Below the pieces are notes generated by a model. It ran no database searches, was not told where the DNA came from, and saw only the letters and a program-made list of their open reading frames with translations. The position numbers and the translations under genes are program-made. Positions 1-25,893 of a stretch of 64,000 nt of DNA are shown one piece after another (within the stretch, counting starts at the first letter, position 1; the number at the start of each line of letters is the position of its first letter). Source of the stretch: Cornus controversa (Eukaryota; Streptophyta; Magnoliopsida; Cornales; Cornaceae); the NCBI GenBank assembly GCA_026545225.1, contig CM048849.1:45594336-45658335 (forward strand), written 5' to 3'.

Positions 1-656
1 GAACGAACCACGTTGATCTGGTCCTTTTTTTTTTTTTTTTGACACTGTATGGTCTCCACAAGGTGCCTCTAACTTAATAACAGAACCAACTGCGTTGATC
101 TGGTCTGATAGTTTTTGGATTTAGTCATACACGATGAGCAGCCATGTTATTCGGTCTCAATAGGTGGATTTGTCATTAACCAAACCAACCTAAGTTTAGT
201 GGCACTGTTGTGCAATGAAATGGAATAGAGGCCACACACGTCTAAAACCATAAATTACATATTCATAGCTGATCAATGATAAGGAGTATTATAGGCTTTA
301 TAGCAAGCCAGAGCATAGAATCAGTTCTTGAATGGTTGATATTGGTACCATTGACTCGAGTTTGAGCCTATCACTTTGTGAAGTACCAGGTTTGTCTCAA
401 GTCCTCCCTTCCCAATACCCTGCCAAGACACCTACCACGGCAGGACCAAAATTGTGTAATGTCCTTTTCGGAGTATAGAATCAGAAGTTAACTAATCTAA
501 ATTAAAAAAAAGTATTGAGTTATCACCATATCAATCCTTATCAAAACAGTTATAACAACTATTATAACAGCTAAATTACCAAAAAAACAATTATAACATC
601 TAGTACTAACAATATATCAATGCATGAACCAATGAAGCAAAAAGAAAAGTATCTAC
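1..656 (-). other. Intron 1 of the ILK-like gene (partial)
   Basis: Sequence downstream (on the minus strand) of the ILK-like first exon. The exon stops at a GTAGAT donor (656-651). No second kinase exon is visible before the window edge. The far part holds two imperfect copies of a block ending in GCGTTGATCTGGTC or a near variant (about 6-24 and 85-106) and a poly-T run at 27-40. No gene is recognised on either strand. Confidence 0.6.
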
Positions 657-1073
657 CGTACTGCCCCAACGATCACGAGCATCAATGTTGGCCCTTCGAC
701 TCAGCAAGAGATTCACAACCTCGATGTGTCCTTCGCATGACGCGATATGTAAAGCAGTCCGTCCATCCAAATCAATACTGTTCACATCAATGCCCTCGTC
801 CAGCAACTCCTGCAATCCTTTCACGTCCCCTCTACACGCCATGAACAACAATTGCATTGTGAAGTCAAGATTTTCCGGCACCGTGAGCTCCTCATTGACC
901 GGAGTCCGGCGAATAGGATCGAGAGAAGACTGGCGCCCGAAACTGAACCGCAAATTGTTGCGCCGGGGGTCGAGAGAATCCTGCCGCTTGAAGCTGAATC
1001 GGCCACTCCTCCGGAACGACCCCGTGGAGAATTGCCGCGAGATTCCACGCTTCAATTGAGAAGCTACCTCCAT
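657..1073 (-). CDS. ILK1: ILK-like ankyrin/protein kinase, first coding exon (partial gene)
   Basis: The exon encodes 139 residues from ATG 1073-1071 to a phase-0 GT donor at 656-655. It starts MEVASQLKRGISRQFSTGS, then has two Arg/Ser-rich repeats of the type RFSFGRQSSLDPIRR. From about residue 66 it runs into ankyrin repeats (NSIDLDGRTALHIASCEGH, then LLSRRANIDARDRWGST). This matches, from memory, the N-terminus of plant integrin-linked kinases (Raf-like group C MAPKKKs such as Arabidopsis ILK1), in which ankyrin repeats precede a kinase domain. Those proteins are membrane-associated and linked to ion and pathogen responses. The kinase part would be encoded left of base 1. The open frame continues past 657 into VDTF..., which I read as intron because family members continue differently after RWGST. 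The gene is probably intact; only its start is in the window. Confidence 0.85.
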
Positions 1074-1620
1074 CTCTCCCCCTCTTTCCCCCTCTCCAAA
1101 AACCCTAATTTCCCCAAAACTTACTACTCATGACCTCTGTACAATTCAAACATGTCGAATCAACAAAATCTCATCAGATTCGGACAAACTACATCACTGA
1201 GATGCGGAAAAGAAAAACCCCCCGCAGAGTCAAGAGAATCAGCCCGAAACGATCAAACCAACAAAACCAAGAATTTGAATGCGTGTATACATAAATACAC
1301 ATAAACAAATATATATATATATATATATATATAATCAGTATGATTGTGCTATATCGAAGAAGTCACTGAGGAAAGCTTGATCGCGAGCTCTGAAAAGCTC
1401 TCGATGAGAAATTGCAATGTGAGGTCAGATCTGAGAAGAGATTTGGACGTGGAAGATAGATCCTAATGAGATTGAATGGAGAAGAGAAAGAGAAAGTAGA
1501 GAGAGAAGGTAGAGACAGAAAGTGGAGGGGGAAACGGTTAAATGCTTAAGAAGGAAGAGGAAGAAAAATGGAAGGAGTGGCTCTGATTTGGAACCACAGC
1601 TTTTTTTCGTTTTTCCATAA
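1074..1620 (-). promoter_or_regulatory. 5' leader and proximal promoter of the ILK-like gene
   Basis: Upstream of the ATG at 1073 the minus strand is strongly pyrimidine-rich (CT runs at about 1074-1100 and 1470-1520), as in many plant 5' untranslated regions. A TA microsatellite lies at 1309-1334. No open frame extends through the region. The exact transcription start and any leader intron cannot be fixed from sequence alone. Confidence 0.4.
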
Positions 1621-1799
1621 ACCGAAAAATGCCGTTACGGTTTGATACTCGCATCGCATGTGGTGGGGTTTTCGGGTTGTGAAAAACGCGCCAACAGTCG
1701 CTGAGTTAGTTATCGTTACGGCTCCGTTAGGCTGCTATTTACTAAATTGCCCATTCGTTAAATGCTAGAACCAAACAGACTGTAAACATGTGGCGGCTC

Positions 1800-1905
1800 A
1801 CACGGTGGCTCATATCATAAAGTAATTGGCCCATCATTTGGGTCGTGGTGGCCCCACACGGTGGGTTATATCATAGGGCAATTGGCCTATAATTTGGATC
1901 GTTAT
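1800..1905. repeat. 56-bp imperfect tandem duplication
   Basis: A block beginning CACGGTGG at 1801 and ending TTGGGTCG recurs 56 bp later, beginning CACGGTGG at 1857 and ending TTGGATCG. Both contain ATATCATA and ATTGGCC. A third, weaker relative with TAAGGTGGCTCACATGG lies near 2403. Confidence 0.7.
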
Positions 1906-3056
1906 ATTGACTCTCATCGTATATTTGGATGAATCCAATCGTATGATTAAGATGGAATCAGATATCTTATTTCATTTATTTGTTTTTTTGTGGATAGGAG
2001 ATATGAAATTGAATATTCTTTTCGTGACATTTGGGCTTTAGAGTTTACTTTTTCTTCTCAGTCCAAAATTTCTTTTCGTAATATATATATATATATATAT
2101 ATATAAAAAGTTTGTGTGAATTTGTATTGTAAAAGGTATTTGATAATTTGTACTTGCCCGACAGACAGACGATGCGTCTCACAATTATAACTCTGAATAT
2201 ACAATGCAAATAATGAGTTTTACCGCACGTGATATGTAGGTAAGATTTTGACGTGCTCGGTGTAATGTGCTCAGTCACGATTGTCGGCAATTTTAAACTT
2301 TTCCTGGAGTCTATCATTGACGGCATTGTGAGCGTAAATGATGGGGTCATAAAGGATAGGAAGAGTGGAGCATTGCTTTGTTGGATAAGATGTGGTGGGT
2401 CCATAAGGTGGCTCACATGGAAAACAGATTGAGTTGCCTATAATTTTATAACACGTGAAATAGTACACTATTTGAATTATAACGTGGAATCAACGCCTTT
2501 GATGGTAAAGGGTCCGACTTTAAATCAATCTCATCCAACGGTGAAATCCACACCATCGGATGATAGAGGATGATAATACACAAGTCGACCAACTACCCTG
2601 AAATGAATGCTACGACATTTGTGTAAATACCATGTGCACAATGTTACTACCATTGCAAGTTTGAACCCACGATGTAGTATATCCGTCCCATTAATGAGTA
2701 ATTACTTCCTATTACCAAATATATATATAGAGTATCCATTCATCGAATGTACTATATAATGACTACCGCTCAGATGAGTGAGAATTATCCTTAGGATTTT
2801 AAAAAAATTACTCTGTTAAAGAATAGAATAAAAATAGAATTAACGTGTTTGACAAATTACAACAGAGAACTGCTGCAACAAAGGATCCAAACGTCCCTCG
2901 GATGCTTAATATTTTTTCCAAAATTACATGTATCAAGTAAGGTAGAGGAGAGTTCAACTAACATCTCCAATCTTGTTCGAATTTGTTTCCAACGAGCTAA
3001 AACATTCGAGTCCAGCTATGGGTTCGAGTCTAAGAGAAATTCCAGATAATGTTTGC

Positions 3057-3136
3057 CACAATGTTATTGATATGAGGAAAGGTCACATAGTGTAGTCACA
3101 ATGTTATTGATATGAGGAAAGGTCACATAGTGTAGT
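3057..3136. repeat. 40-bp perfect tandem duplication
   Basis: Two adjacent copies, 40 bp apart, of a unit starting CACAATGTTATTGATATGAG (3057 and 3097). They lie just past the 3' end of reductase copy 1 and look recent because they are identical. Confidence 0.9.
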
Positions 3137-3193
3137 CATAGATATAACTCAATACATCAGCAGTCAAAAAAAAATAATCACCAGAATGTAAAA

Positions 3194-12211
<9,018 letters not shown>

Positions 12212-13483
12212 TGTTATCCCACTAGAGGCTGGTCACAAACTCTCTCTCTCTCTATATATATAATCAGCTGTGCGAGTATATATATACTGTCTCGATCAGA
12301 ATTGCTCTATTCTCTAATTTCTGAGAAATTATTAGGAATGTACCTGTCCGATGGATCAAAACGTCAGCTTTTTCTGCAATTTTTGTTTTTGTATGTCAGG
12401 TGATTGGCCGGACTATTACTAACCTAATAATTTTCCTAATTCGAGGCCGTGGTAATAATATAATTGCGTGTTACTTATCCAAAAATAGAAATAAAAAATA
12501 GAAAGAGAGAATTAGTTGCGTGAAATGGCAAGATAACCCATTTGGAGTAATTTTGATCGAATACTTGCGTGTCAATTTTCTGAGTGTTTAATTATCAAAA
12601 CAGTGTGACGGCGAGATTGAATCAGAACATGTAGCTCAGCATGCTTGAGCATGCTCTAAGCTGAGAATGAAACTTGAATATTTAAACCTATAAGAGCACT
12701 GACATGTAAAAGAAACAGTTCTTCAATGGTCATAAATGATTCACTCAAACTCACAAGTTGTTTGGTTCTGGATTTTTCTTGCATCCATAAACTTCACCGC
12801 ATATTACAAATGGATATTAGTCTAGGCACACATTCACTTCACTCACAGTGAATTTGATTTGTTGCGCGCGCATATATATATATATATATATATAGATTAC
12901 AGGCAACAAGAAACAAAACTAGAAAACAGGACAAACATCACACAACAGAGCTTCCCTAACTGAAACAGGAAAATCAATCCAGTCTAAATCGGAGAGGATG
13001 GAGTTGACAAGTTGGCAAACCATTTGCTCACTCGGAAGAAGGAATTGAATATCTCGAATAATAGAACCCAGAGCTTCTTCTATAACCAAGAGCTACATAA
13101 TGGATTTGTAGTGTCCTTCAAGCACTGTTTCAATTTGTTGAATATAGACAGTACTTTGTTTGAAAAATGCAATGTCATAATTTTTGGAGCTCAACACTTT
13201 GTACTTCAAAGTAATTAATGAGTACCGCACATTCGAAGTAATAGGTATTACCAACTCGAAGTATTAAAGTTATACTTACTCAATAGAAGGTAAACAACAC
13301 AAATCTCATTATTTCTTTCTACAAAGTACATAAAACCACCAGCAAACGGAGCAATCATATACTACCTCCTTTACACCCTTTGAGGGATGATCCAAACAGT
13401 GTAATTTGAGGAGGGCTACATTATTTTCATACATAAATGCACACTCCCATCAATGGGAAAATAATGTACACCAGAAGGTTTAA
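12212..13483. other. Spacer between DBR copies 2 and 3
   Basis: Upstream DNA of copy 2 followed by the 3' flank of copy 3. The 13300-13480 block (around TACAAAGTACATAAAACCAC) recurs past the stop of copy 4, so the duplicated unit extends at least about 160 bp beyond the coding end. A TA microsatellite lies at about 12872-12894. Small open frames here have no recognisable product. Confidence 0.5.
12248..12290 (-). promoter_or_regulatory. Core promoter candidate, DBR copy 2
   Basis: Two TATATATA stretches (about 12251-12260 and 12276-12284) lie 40-75 bp upstream of the ATG, with a GAGAGAGA run between the nearer one and the leader. The leader bases before the ATG are shared with copy 3. This is a TATA-box candidate only. 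Confidence 0.35.
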
Positions 13484-18322
<4,839 letters not shown>

Positions 18323-18759
18323 CTATAATTTAGTTGTGCGGTTCTTATAAATGAAATGAAATTAAATTAAATTAAAAGGAGAGAATTTAGTTGCATGAAA
18401 TGACAAGAGAACCCCTTTGGAGTTTGGATATGTGGACACGAGCTGTTGGGGAGACTGTACTGAAGTGTAAAAGAATCAGTTCTTCAATGGTCATCACTTA
18501 CGTCACTCACTAGTTTGCTTGCTTCTGGATTTTTCTACCATCCAAAACGACGACGTGACTTCACCACGCATATCACATGATTTTTCTACCATGCATATCA
18601 CATGTTTTTTACATAAAAGTAACGATTTTTTTTTTCTCGCACTCGTGAAGAAATAGATGTTAAGAAAAATTACTCCTATTTTTCAATTGAAATGACCAAG
18701 CTGTCTTTAGCTCAGCTCAGCCGCTAGAACTCTACATGCCTTTTAGCTATGTACATAGA

Positions 18760-19345
18760 CATATAAACAGATTCGGACTGAATCAGGCATGATTTGATCT
18801 GAATCCGATAAAAAATATAAATAATTTGATTCAATTCGATAATTCGATAAATTATATATAATTAAATTTATATTTGATTTGTTATTAATCAGATCTTCGA
18901 TCCGAAAAAAATATAATTTTTTTTTTAAAAGGTAATTTCAAAAGAGATTTACAAATAATGAATAGGAAAAAAATAAAATATAAAGAAAAAAGTAGTAGAA
19001 ATGTAAGTATTTGACTATTTATTAAAGAAAAAAATTATAATGAAAAACAAAATAGAGAGAAAGAATAATAAGAAGGAAATAATGATAAAAAAATAATTAA
19101 ATAGTATGTAAATATTATATGTTATAACATTAGATAATAAATTTAAAATAAATTATATTTTAAATTATTTCGGATCGGATTATTATCGGATCGGATCGAC
19201 CATAATCCATATCCGATTTGTTTAGCTAACGGATTATCGGATTCGGATTGCTAACGGATTATCGGATTGAATATCCAATTAATATCCTAATTATTGGCTC
19301 GGATTCAGATCAAAATCTGATCCATTGTCTGTTTCAACGTAAAAT
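18760..19345. mobile_element. Inverted-repeat element with ATCGGAT motifs
   Basis: The left end, with AACAGATTCGGACTGAATCA and GATCTGAATCCGATAAA, has an inverted counterpart at 19290-19345 (GGATTCAGATCAAAATCTGA). The right half is packed with GGATTATCGGAT and ATCGGATCGGATCG words. The interior is AT-rich and non-coding. Probably a non-autonomous DNA transposon. Confidence 0.5.
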
Positions 19346-20416
19346 ATATTTTTTAAAATATTTTTAAGAATGTATTACATATTTAAAAGAAAAAATATTA
19401 TACCCCATTAAACATTTTCACACTAAAATATTTAGATTGATGCAACCAATACATAAAATATTGAATAACTAGCTTGATTGATGCAGCTAAACACCAAAAA
19501 TTTTCAAAAATATTTTACGTCAAAACAAACGAAGTCTAAGTTCAGAATTCTATTAACAATATTTTTTTCCCAACATTGCCTTTTTGTCATAAATGTCTTA
19601 AATGCCTTTTTTTAATTAACATACTAAATATAACCTTTACTTCTAATTTTTATAACTAGTATCAATTTACAATAATAATTAAAAAAAGGTACATAGTTTT
19701 AATTGCCACCAAAAATAGCAATTTTTTAAAATATTTAACAAGTTATTTAAATTCAACCAATTCTAATAAAAATAAATATTAAAACAAATAAAAAAGTTTC
19801 ACAATTTTTTCGATTTATGTACAATTAATAAATTGTTAATATTTTTTCTATTTATATTGTTTTACAATTATTTAATTTCAAGAATTAAAAGTAATTTTAT
19901 GTAAAAATGGCACTATTGAAAGAAAATCAATGCGGGTGAAATGATGAACTTAATTAAAAATATTAACTAAAAGTATGACTTAATTGTCCCAACAAATTTT
20001 ATATAGGACTTGTTGATCATTACCATTGAAATGTCATACTTGTGAGAATGGGGTATGTCTACATTCATTTATGCTTCGCTTGGTTCGTAGGAAGGAAGAG
20101 GGGTAGAGAGAAGATAATTTGCTCGTTTGGTAAAAAAGATGCGAGGAGAGCAAAGAGAAGAGAATTCATCCTTCCTCTTTCACAAATTTTCATCCCTCTA
20201 AATTTGGATGAAAGACGTGCAAGGCTATTATAAAAAATTACATGATGGATTCAAAATATAATTTAAGTTTATCTTCAGTTTAGTCCATTTTGGAATGTGG
20301 CGCAATAAGTCAGATAATTCGAAACCTAAACCCACCACAAATAAATGGCTCATGGGTTTATCCAAATTGTCTAAAAACGTTCAAGCCCACTTAAAAATAG
20401 GTCCAATGAATAATTA
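19346..20416. other. AT-rich intergenic DNA
   Basis: Very AT-rich with no supported gene. A GA-rich patch at 20085-20165 gives a short open frame without recognisable product. Confidence 0.5.
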
Positions 20417-20417
20417 A

Positions 20418-20477
<60 letters not shown>
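20417..20477. repeat. Compound TA/TG microsatellite
   Basis: A TA run passes directly into a TG run of about 16 units. Confidence 0.95.
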
Positions 20478-20478
<1 letters not shown>

Positions 20479-20559
20479 TATCATCAAATATAATTATTAT
20501 ATATATATTGGATAATTATCACAATTATCATAAAAGATAATTATAGGATAATTATCAGA

Positions 20560-21251
20560 AAAAAATAAAGTTATAAATCTACCCCTCTGGTGAGCCTAGG
20601 TCCAGAGGTGGGGGAGGAGGAGGAGACTTTGACAGAATACTGAAGCTCTGCCAAACTTTACCTTCAATCAACTTTTGAAGTTCTGAAGACATGTTCATCC
20701 AACCTTCAAAACTTTGAAGAAGAACAATAACAAGCATATTCAAAGTCGTGTCGTTCTTCCTTCACGATTCAACAAATTAAAAGAGTCATCAATAAGACTG
20801 TTCGAGATCAAGCTTCTTCAATCCTTGATCAGAAATTCTCACTGGCTTTCTTCAATAATAAACACTTGAAGAGGACTCTCAACAATCCAATTTAAGATCA
20901 AGCTCTAGTAGCCCTTGAATCCGGATCACCAACAAGAAGACTCCCAGAGAAAGCTGAAACTCTGCAGGATTCTTCACTCTAAATTCAAAGCTCCAAAACA
21001 TCTAAACCTTGAGGAGAAGAACAACAAACACATCATTCACGTGCCGTTCTTCACTAAAGTTTCAATCCAATTCAAGATCAAGCTCTAGCAGCCCTTGAAT
21101 CCAGATCACAAAGGAGATCGAATAAGAGAAATTTATCTTTCTTTTGTAAAGATCTATATAGATTTGTAACACATATTTCTTGAAATTAATATATTTGATT
21201 TATTTGTCCACATGTTTTGATCTTATTTTCAGACTCAAAATTTGTGTGTCA
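20560..21251 (+). mobile_element. Probable 5' LTR of a decayed Ty3/gypsy element
   Basis: The sequence ends ...GTGTCA and is followed 6 bp later by TGGTACGCTTAGTGCGAC (21258-21275), the position and look of a gypsy primer-binding region, and then by gag. Inside are related blocks with AGATCAAGCTCTAGTAGCCC at 20896 and AGATCAAGCTCTAGCAGCCC at 21074, about 178 bp apart. The left boundary is not clear. No matching 3' LTR was found downstream. Confidence 0.5.
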
Positions 21252-21337
21252 AATTTCTGGTACGCTTAGTGCGACCATCTTTGTCACTCTTCTCTATCTC
21301 TTACATCATATATCCCAAACTCTGTTTGTCAGAATCT

Positions 21338-22445
21338 ATGGCTCCTCCCAAGGTTCCGACTACAAATAAGAAAATCTCAAAAGACACCGTTGTTGTATTA
21401 GCCAACATCAAAGCTACCACAAGCAGTGGCAAGAACACTAGGAACCCATCGAGTGCTAGCAACGCCTCAGCAGGTCCTATGACGCGTTGCAAGAACAAAG
21501 TAATTGCTTCACTTAAGAATTAGTAAGATTTGGTAAAAATCAATCCTGCTAAACCAATGGATGTGAAAACTAAACATGTTATCACCATTGATCCTCAGGG
21601 GGCAAATAATTCTGACGTTGTTTCAGAAAAGTCAACACCACCACATTCACCCCATTTCGTCTCTAACGCAAACTCTAGTGTTAATTTGCTCTTGAAGTTG
21701 TTACTTGAGACTTTAGAACAATCGGTTACTTCATAGAATGATGGCCCTCAATGACTTTCCTATTCGAATGTTGTTGCAGCTATGATAACTGGAACAACCT
21801 TGATGGAAGACTAACTAGCAGTGATAGTGCGCACAATCGAAAACCTCACAAAAATTGTTGAAGAGAAGGATTTGCAGATCGTTACACTAATTAGTAAGCT
21901 TGAAATTCAAAATCTGCACGAGTCAATACAACTGCCTATAAATACTTCAAATTTACTCCTACAATGTGCCTAATCAAAAGATCTTCGTCACACATCTGCA
22001 TCAAGACATATGATTGATGAAACTAATTATGTTTCGCCAATCACTTCGCTATCTGTCCAACAATTACAGGATATAATAACGAACACAATCGAAGTATAGT
22101 ACGACGGCGACCCTCAAATCGCTCTCATGTACACAAAACCCTACACCGAAAGAATTGACAATTTAAAAATACCAATGGGGTATCAACCACCAAAGTTTTA
22201 ACAATTTGATGGAAGAGGCAATCCCAAACAACATATTGCACACTTTGTGGAGACCTGCAATAATGCTGGCACCGAAGGGAACCTCTTAGTCAAGCAATTT
22301 GTTCGTTCCCTCAAAGTGAATCCATTTGATTAGTACACGGACCTCAAAGCTGGGAGTATTGACTATTGGGAGTAGATGGAGCGAGAGTTTCTCAACTATT
22401 TCTACAGTACTTGCAGAATAGTAAGTATGCTAGAACTCACTAACA
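21338..22445 (+). pseudogene. Degenerate Ty3/gypsy gag
   Basis: A start MAPPKVPTTNKKISKDTVVV is followed by interrupted coding sequence. Recognisable plant gypsy Gag pieces are SNVVAAMITGTTLMED (about 21765), GNPKQHIAHFVETCNNAG (about 22220) and EFLNYFYSTCRIVSMLELTN (about 22385). Many in-frame stops and at least one frameshift rule out a working protein. No protease, reverse transcriptase or integrase follows, so the element is a 5' fragment. Most stops look like C-to-T or G-to-A changes in Gln or Trp codons. Confidence 0.75.
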
Positions 22446-22965
22446 CTAAAAAATAAAAAAGTTATGTATTCATATTTGGAAGTATGATTTTAATAAGGGG
22501 AGCTAGTGAGTTAAAGGGGTATGTGCCTTAATATATTTGGAGCTGGGTTATGCTATATGAGATTATTGCTAGTTCACTTTTTACGAGAGAGCTAGAGTTG
22601 GTTACTTTGAGATATGTTGATGTGAATTATGTGTGGGGATCATTGCTTTGAATTATGGAATTTAGAAGTTTGAAATTATTCTTGAATGCAAGTTTGTAAC
22701 TATGTGTTGTAATATTCTTCTTGAATTAATGTTGAAACAAAAATTTTGAATCTTTATGGGTAACATTTCTAGAAACCCTCACGAGACTATAACTCATCCA
22801 CTAGGGAGAACCTAGGGGTTTAAAGGCTTGTTGCATATGCTAAATGCAATCGTTTCTCCCACGAAAGTGGAGTTGGGTAATTTAGTTAGTATTTGTTAGT
22901 TTCATTTATTTTAGTTTTGTTTTATTCTATTACTAAGGGACTAGCAATATGTAAGTTTGGGGGTG
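22446..22965 (+). mobile_element. 3' internal end of a second gypsy element with polypurine tract
   Basis: Non-coding AT-rich sequence ending in AAGTTTGGGGGTG (about 22953-22965), a typical polypurine tract of plant Athila/Tat-type gypsy elements, directly before the LTR start TGATCG. I cannot fix where the first element's gag ends and this one begins. Confidence 0.5.
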
Positions 22966-24461
22966 TGATCGGTTTTGAATGTTACGCATTCTAGCCTCTT
23001 AACTTGTGTATTTTATTCTCTCAGTGATAGATTATTTTGTGATTTTACTTTGTTTTAGTGTTTTCTGTATTTTTAGGATCTTAATGATTATTTCAATTAA
23101 AATCATGATTTTGAGCTTTTAAAGATAACATCCTAGATGGTTAGATGAAGTCTACATCAAATGGATCCATTCGACTTTATATTTTAACTCAAATTAGCCC
23201 AAGGAAGAGGTCCAAGAGAATTACAACTGCTTGAGGAGGGTATGGGCCTAAAGCCCAATTCTGCGCTTAATATAATTTTAATCCCGTTTTGAAAAATGAA
23301 CCAGAAGTACTATTTTCGAGCAGCAAATTGACTTAATTTTTGAAAAGGTTGAACGAAATTCGATTCTGGACACTTTTGTATTTCACAAAAATTTCTTGAA
23401 TCGGACTTCTAGTGGGTCAAAAGTTGGGTCGAATGTCAGTAAGAAAAACCCACCTGATTAGTGCTGCTGGAAAACCTAATTAATTCCTAATTAGATTTGG
23501 ACTTTGGTGTATTCTCTTGGGGCACAAAGTGGCAAATTAAAGGTTGTTTTGAGAGAGCTTAGAGAGCCTTTAGATAGAATTGAAGACATACTTTGCAAAG
23601 CTTTGGAGTGGAGAACCATTGGAGAACAAAGTCTTACGCGTAATTCATAAAGATGATGCCTTCTTCCTCAACCGTTGAAGCTTTTTCTTCTACCATGAGC
23701 GGCTAGTTCATCCACTAGGATTTTGATGTAGCCCTAACTAAGCATCAATAGTTTGATTGTTTTAATTATTGAAGATTTTTGTATACATGTATAAATTGTG
23801 TAATTTAGATGATTCTTCTTATAGAATTGAGTTATAAAAGTCTTATAAATTCAGTTTCAATGATTTCCTATCTTGTCTTAGATATTTAGTTGTTGTTATT
23901 GAACTCAATCTCTTTTATTTTCTGTGATTATGAAAGCGATTATTATACAATGGTAATCACTGAATATATCATTCTACGTTTTGATGGAGTATGCCTAGAG
24001 AATATGGACCATATTGTACCCTAGAGTAGAGTAGTTAGGCAGATGACCTATGCCAATCGAAGATAGTCCATGACTTAACCTTAATCATATGTTATCTTCT
24101 TGACGGATGAAGGTGAGCTTGTAGCCACCGACACCACTTATGTATGATATAATTCCCCATAGTTAATTCAATTGACCATTGATTGTGACGTTAGTGGTGA
24201 AATCAATTACCCTAAATTTATCTCATATTATCCACACTTTCTATTTCCTTTGCTTTATTTTATTTTGCTTTTTAATTAGTTTAAATATTAAAATCAGAAT
24301 TCTTTTTTTTCTAAATTTAATTAGAATTAATTCTGTATACCAACTCATTCAGACTATAATCCCTGAGGTTCGACACCCTTTTCGATAGCCCTATTCTGCA
24401 AGAAATTCATTCTATTGAGAAATGTGATAATTTTAATTGATACATTCACAAGACACGATCA
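22966..24461 (+). mobile_element. 3' LTR of an Athila/Tat-like gypsy element
   Basis: About 1.5 kb bounded by TGATCG at 22966 and its exact inverse CGATCA at 24461, preceded by a polypurine tract. No open frame. It does not resemble the 20.6-21.25 kb LTR, so the region combines parts of at least two elements. The next LTR starts just 1 bp after its end. Confidence 0.65.
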
Positions 24462-24462
24462 G

Positions 24463-25855
24463 TGTTAGACCATTAACATTCTGTCCCGCACAAGACCATA
24501 TCATGGCATGCCCATGGCTAGGCCATTGACAACATTTCATGGGTGCGAAGGGTGTCAGCATGCCACATCACGCTACAGTGCCATCTTTGTAAATATGAAG
24601 GTTAAATGTTCATTTTGCATTGTAAGTAGACCAAACATGTCTTTGGCATGATGATGCACCACACCAAAGGTGGTGGCACTTGACGGTTCGGTGGAAGGAA
24701 CCCCATAAGCGAGTGGCACAGGCTGGTGCACCCCAAGTCGTGCATGTGGCTGGAATGCCACATGCATGTGGACCCATGGACGTGCAAACTTGCCCTTAGG
24801 CAAGGTGGTGGCTCTTTATAGCGGCTCAAACCCCTTCGTGGGAGCACCACAATGGACACGAACATGAAATTGGTGGGTATCGCTCGGGCCATGCACCAAT
24901 GGGTCAAGACATGGCTAACTCAAGACAAAGGTTGGCATTTATATGTGACTTGACAAACCCCATGTACAATTAGATTATGGTGTAGGTTTGATGCACCAAC
25001 AAATCAAGGCAGTGACAAACTCATTAACATGGTTTGGACTTGGTCAAAATGTGGGCGATGACATTGGCCACATAGCAATGGCTTGGCTTGATTTAGGTTA
25101 AGTCCTAATCGGGTTGGCTAAAATCAGAAGTGGGCCAAGTGGTTAACATGGCTTGGGCTAGGCATGGTCAAAGACATTAGTTGACACTTGGCGGAATAAG
25201 TGGCATATTCTGAAGGCTGACAACACATTGCTAGTGTGTGTCAACTATTATGATGCTTGGCAAGCAATGGAAGGGTCCAACAATACACAAGTGTGCTAAA
25301 GTGTTGTCATCTACATTTCATATATATAGTTATATTATGGGAAGGTAGGGAAGACTAGCAACTAATTGTGCAAGGTGGTAACCTCTTGGCTTGTCAACAT
25401 TCAAAAGTCTACCACATTCTCCACATGTTGCTAAAGGTGAGGGAGAGTGGCTTAATGGTAGTAACTACCAAGGTAAGGTGGCATGTGTTGGGTGGTGCCA
25501 ACACAACCCTAGGTGGATGGGGGTGTCATCCACAAAGTTAGTAGGTTGAATAGAAAATTTTGTGAGCGCTTATAAATACCCCTTGTTGGGAGAGAAGTTT
25601 ACTGCAGGCCTTGACTATATTTTCTTGTATTATTTTTGTGTTAATAATATAAAGGTTGGGAGCTGTAAGACTTCTGTAAATTGTGCGTATTTTGTTCCTT
25701 TCTTTCCTACATAACCTTCTTGTGTGTGTGGAAGTGACTTAGTGTGTGTCCAAGACATCGAGCCGGTTAGCTAAGACTAAGGCAAAGAAAGACGAGGGCT
25801 ACTTTAATGCCATTATAGCGGTAAAAATTTGGTGTTCAAATTGACCCTTATGACA
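24463..25855 (+). repeat. 5' LTR of the gag-only gypsy element
   Basis: Begins TGTTAGACC and ends TGACA. A TATA box CTTATAAATACC lies at about 25569-25580, the expected LTR promoter. Compared with the 3' LTR it lacks about 68 bp just after CCCCTTGTTGGG, a deletion bordered by short TTGGG direct repeats. Confidence 0.8.
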
Positions 25856-25857
25856 GT

Positions 25858-25870
25858 TAGTATCAAAGCT
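25858..25870 (+). other. Primer-binding site (initiator tRNA-Met type), degenerate
   Basis: TAGTATCAAAGCT lies 2 bp after the LTR end. It differs by two transitions from the common plant TGGTATCAGAGC start. Confidence 0.7.
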
Positions 25871-25893
25871 ATAGTTGGCGTTTAGAGCCAAGG

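Larger units (their letters stand above)
1621..3193. other. Intergenic region between ILK-like gene and reductase array
   Basis: AT-rich DNA with short direct repeats and a TA microsatellite at about 2083-2104. Short open frames here show no recognisable protein and contain low-complexity stretches. Nothing gene-like is supported. Confidence 0.5.

Noticed and set aside
685-1133. Plus-strand open frames across the ILK-like exon
   Set aside because: They are antisense shadows of the minus-strand exon, which has clear ankyrin and Arg/Ser motifs.
24573-24907. Minus-strand open frames in the LTR
   Set aside because: They lie wholly in an LTR and their counterparts in the other LTR are disrupted.
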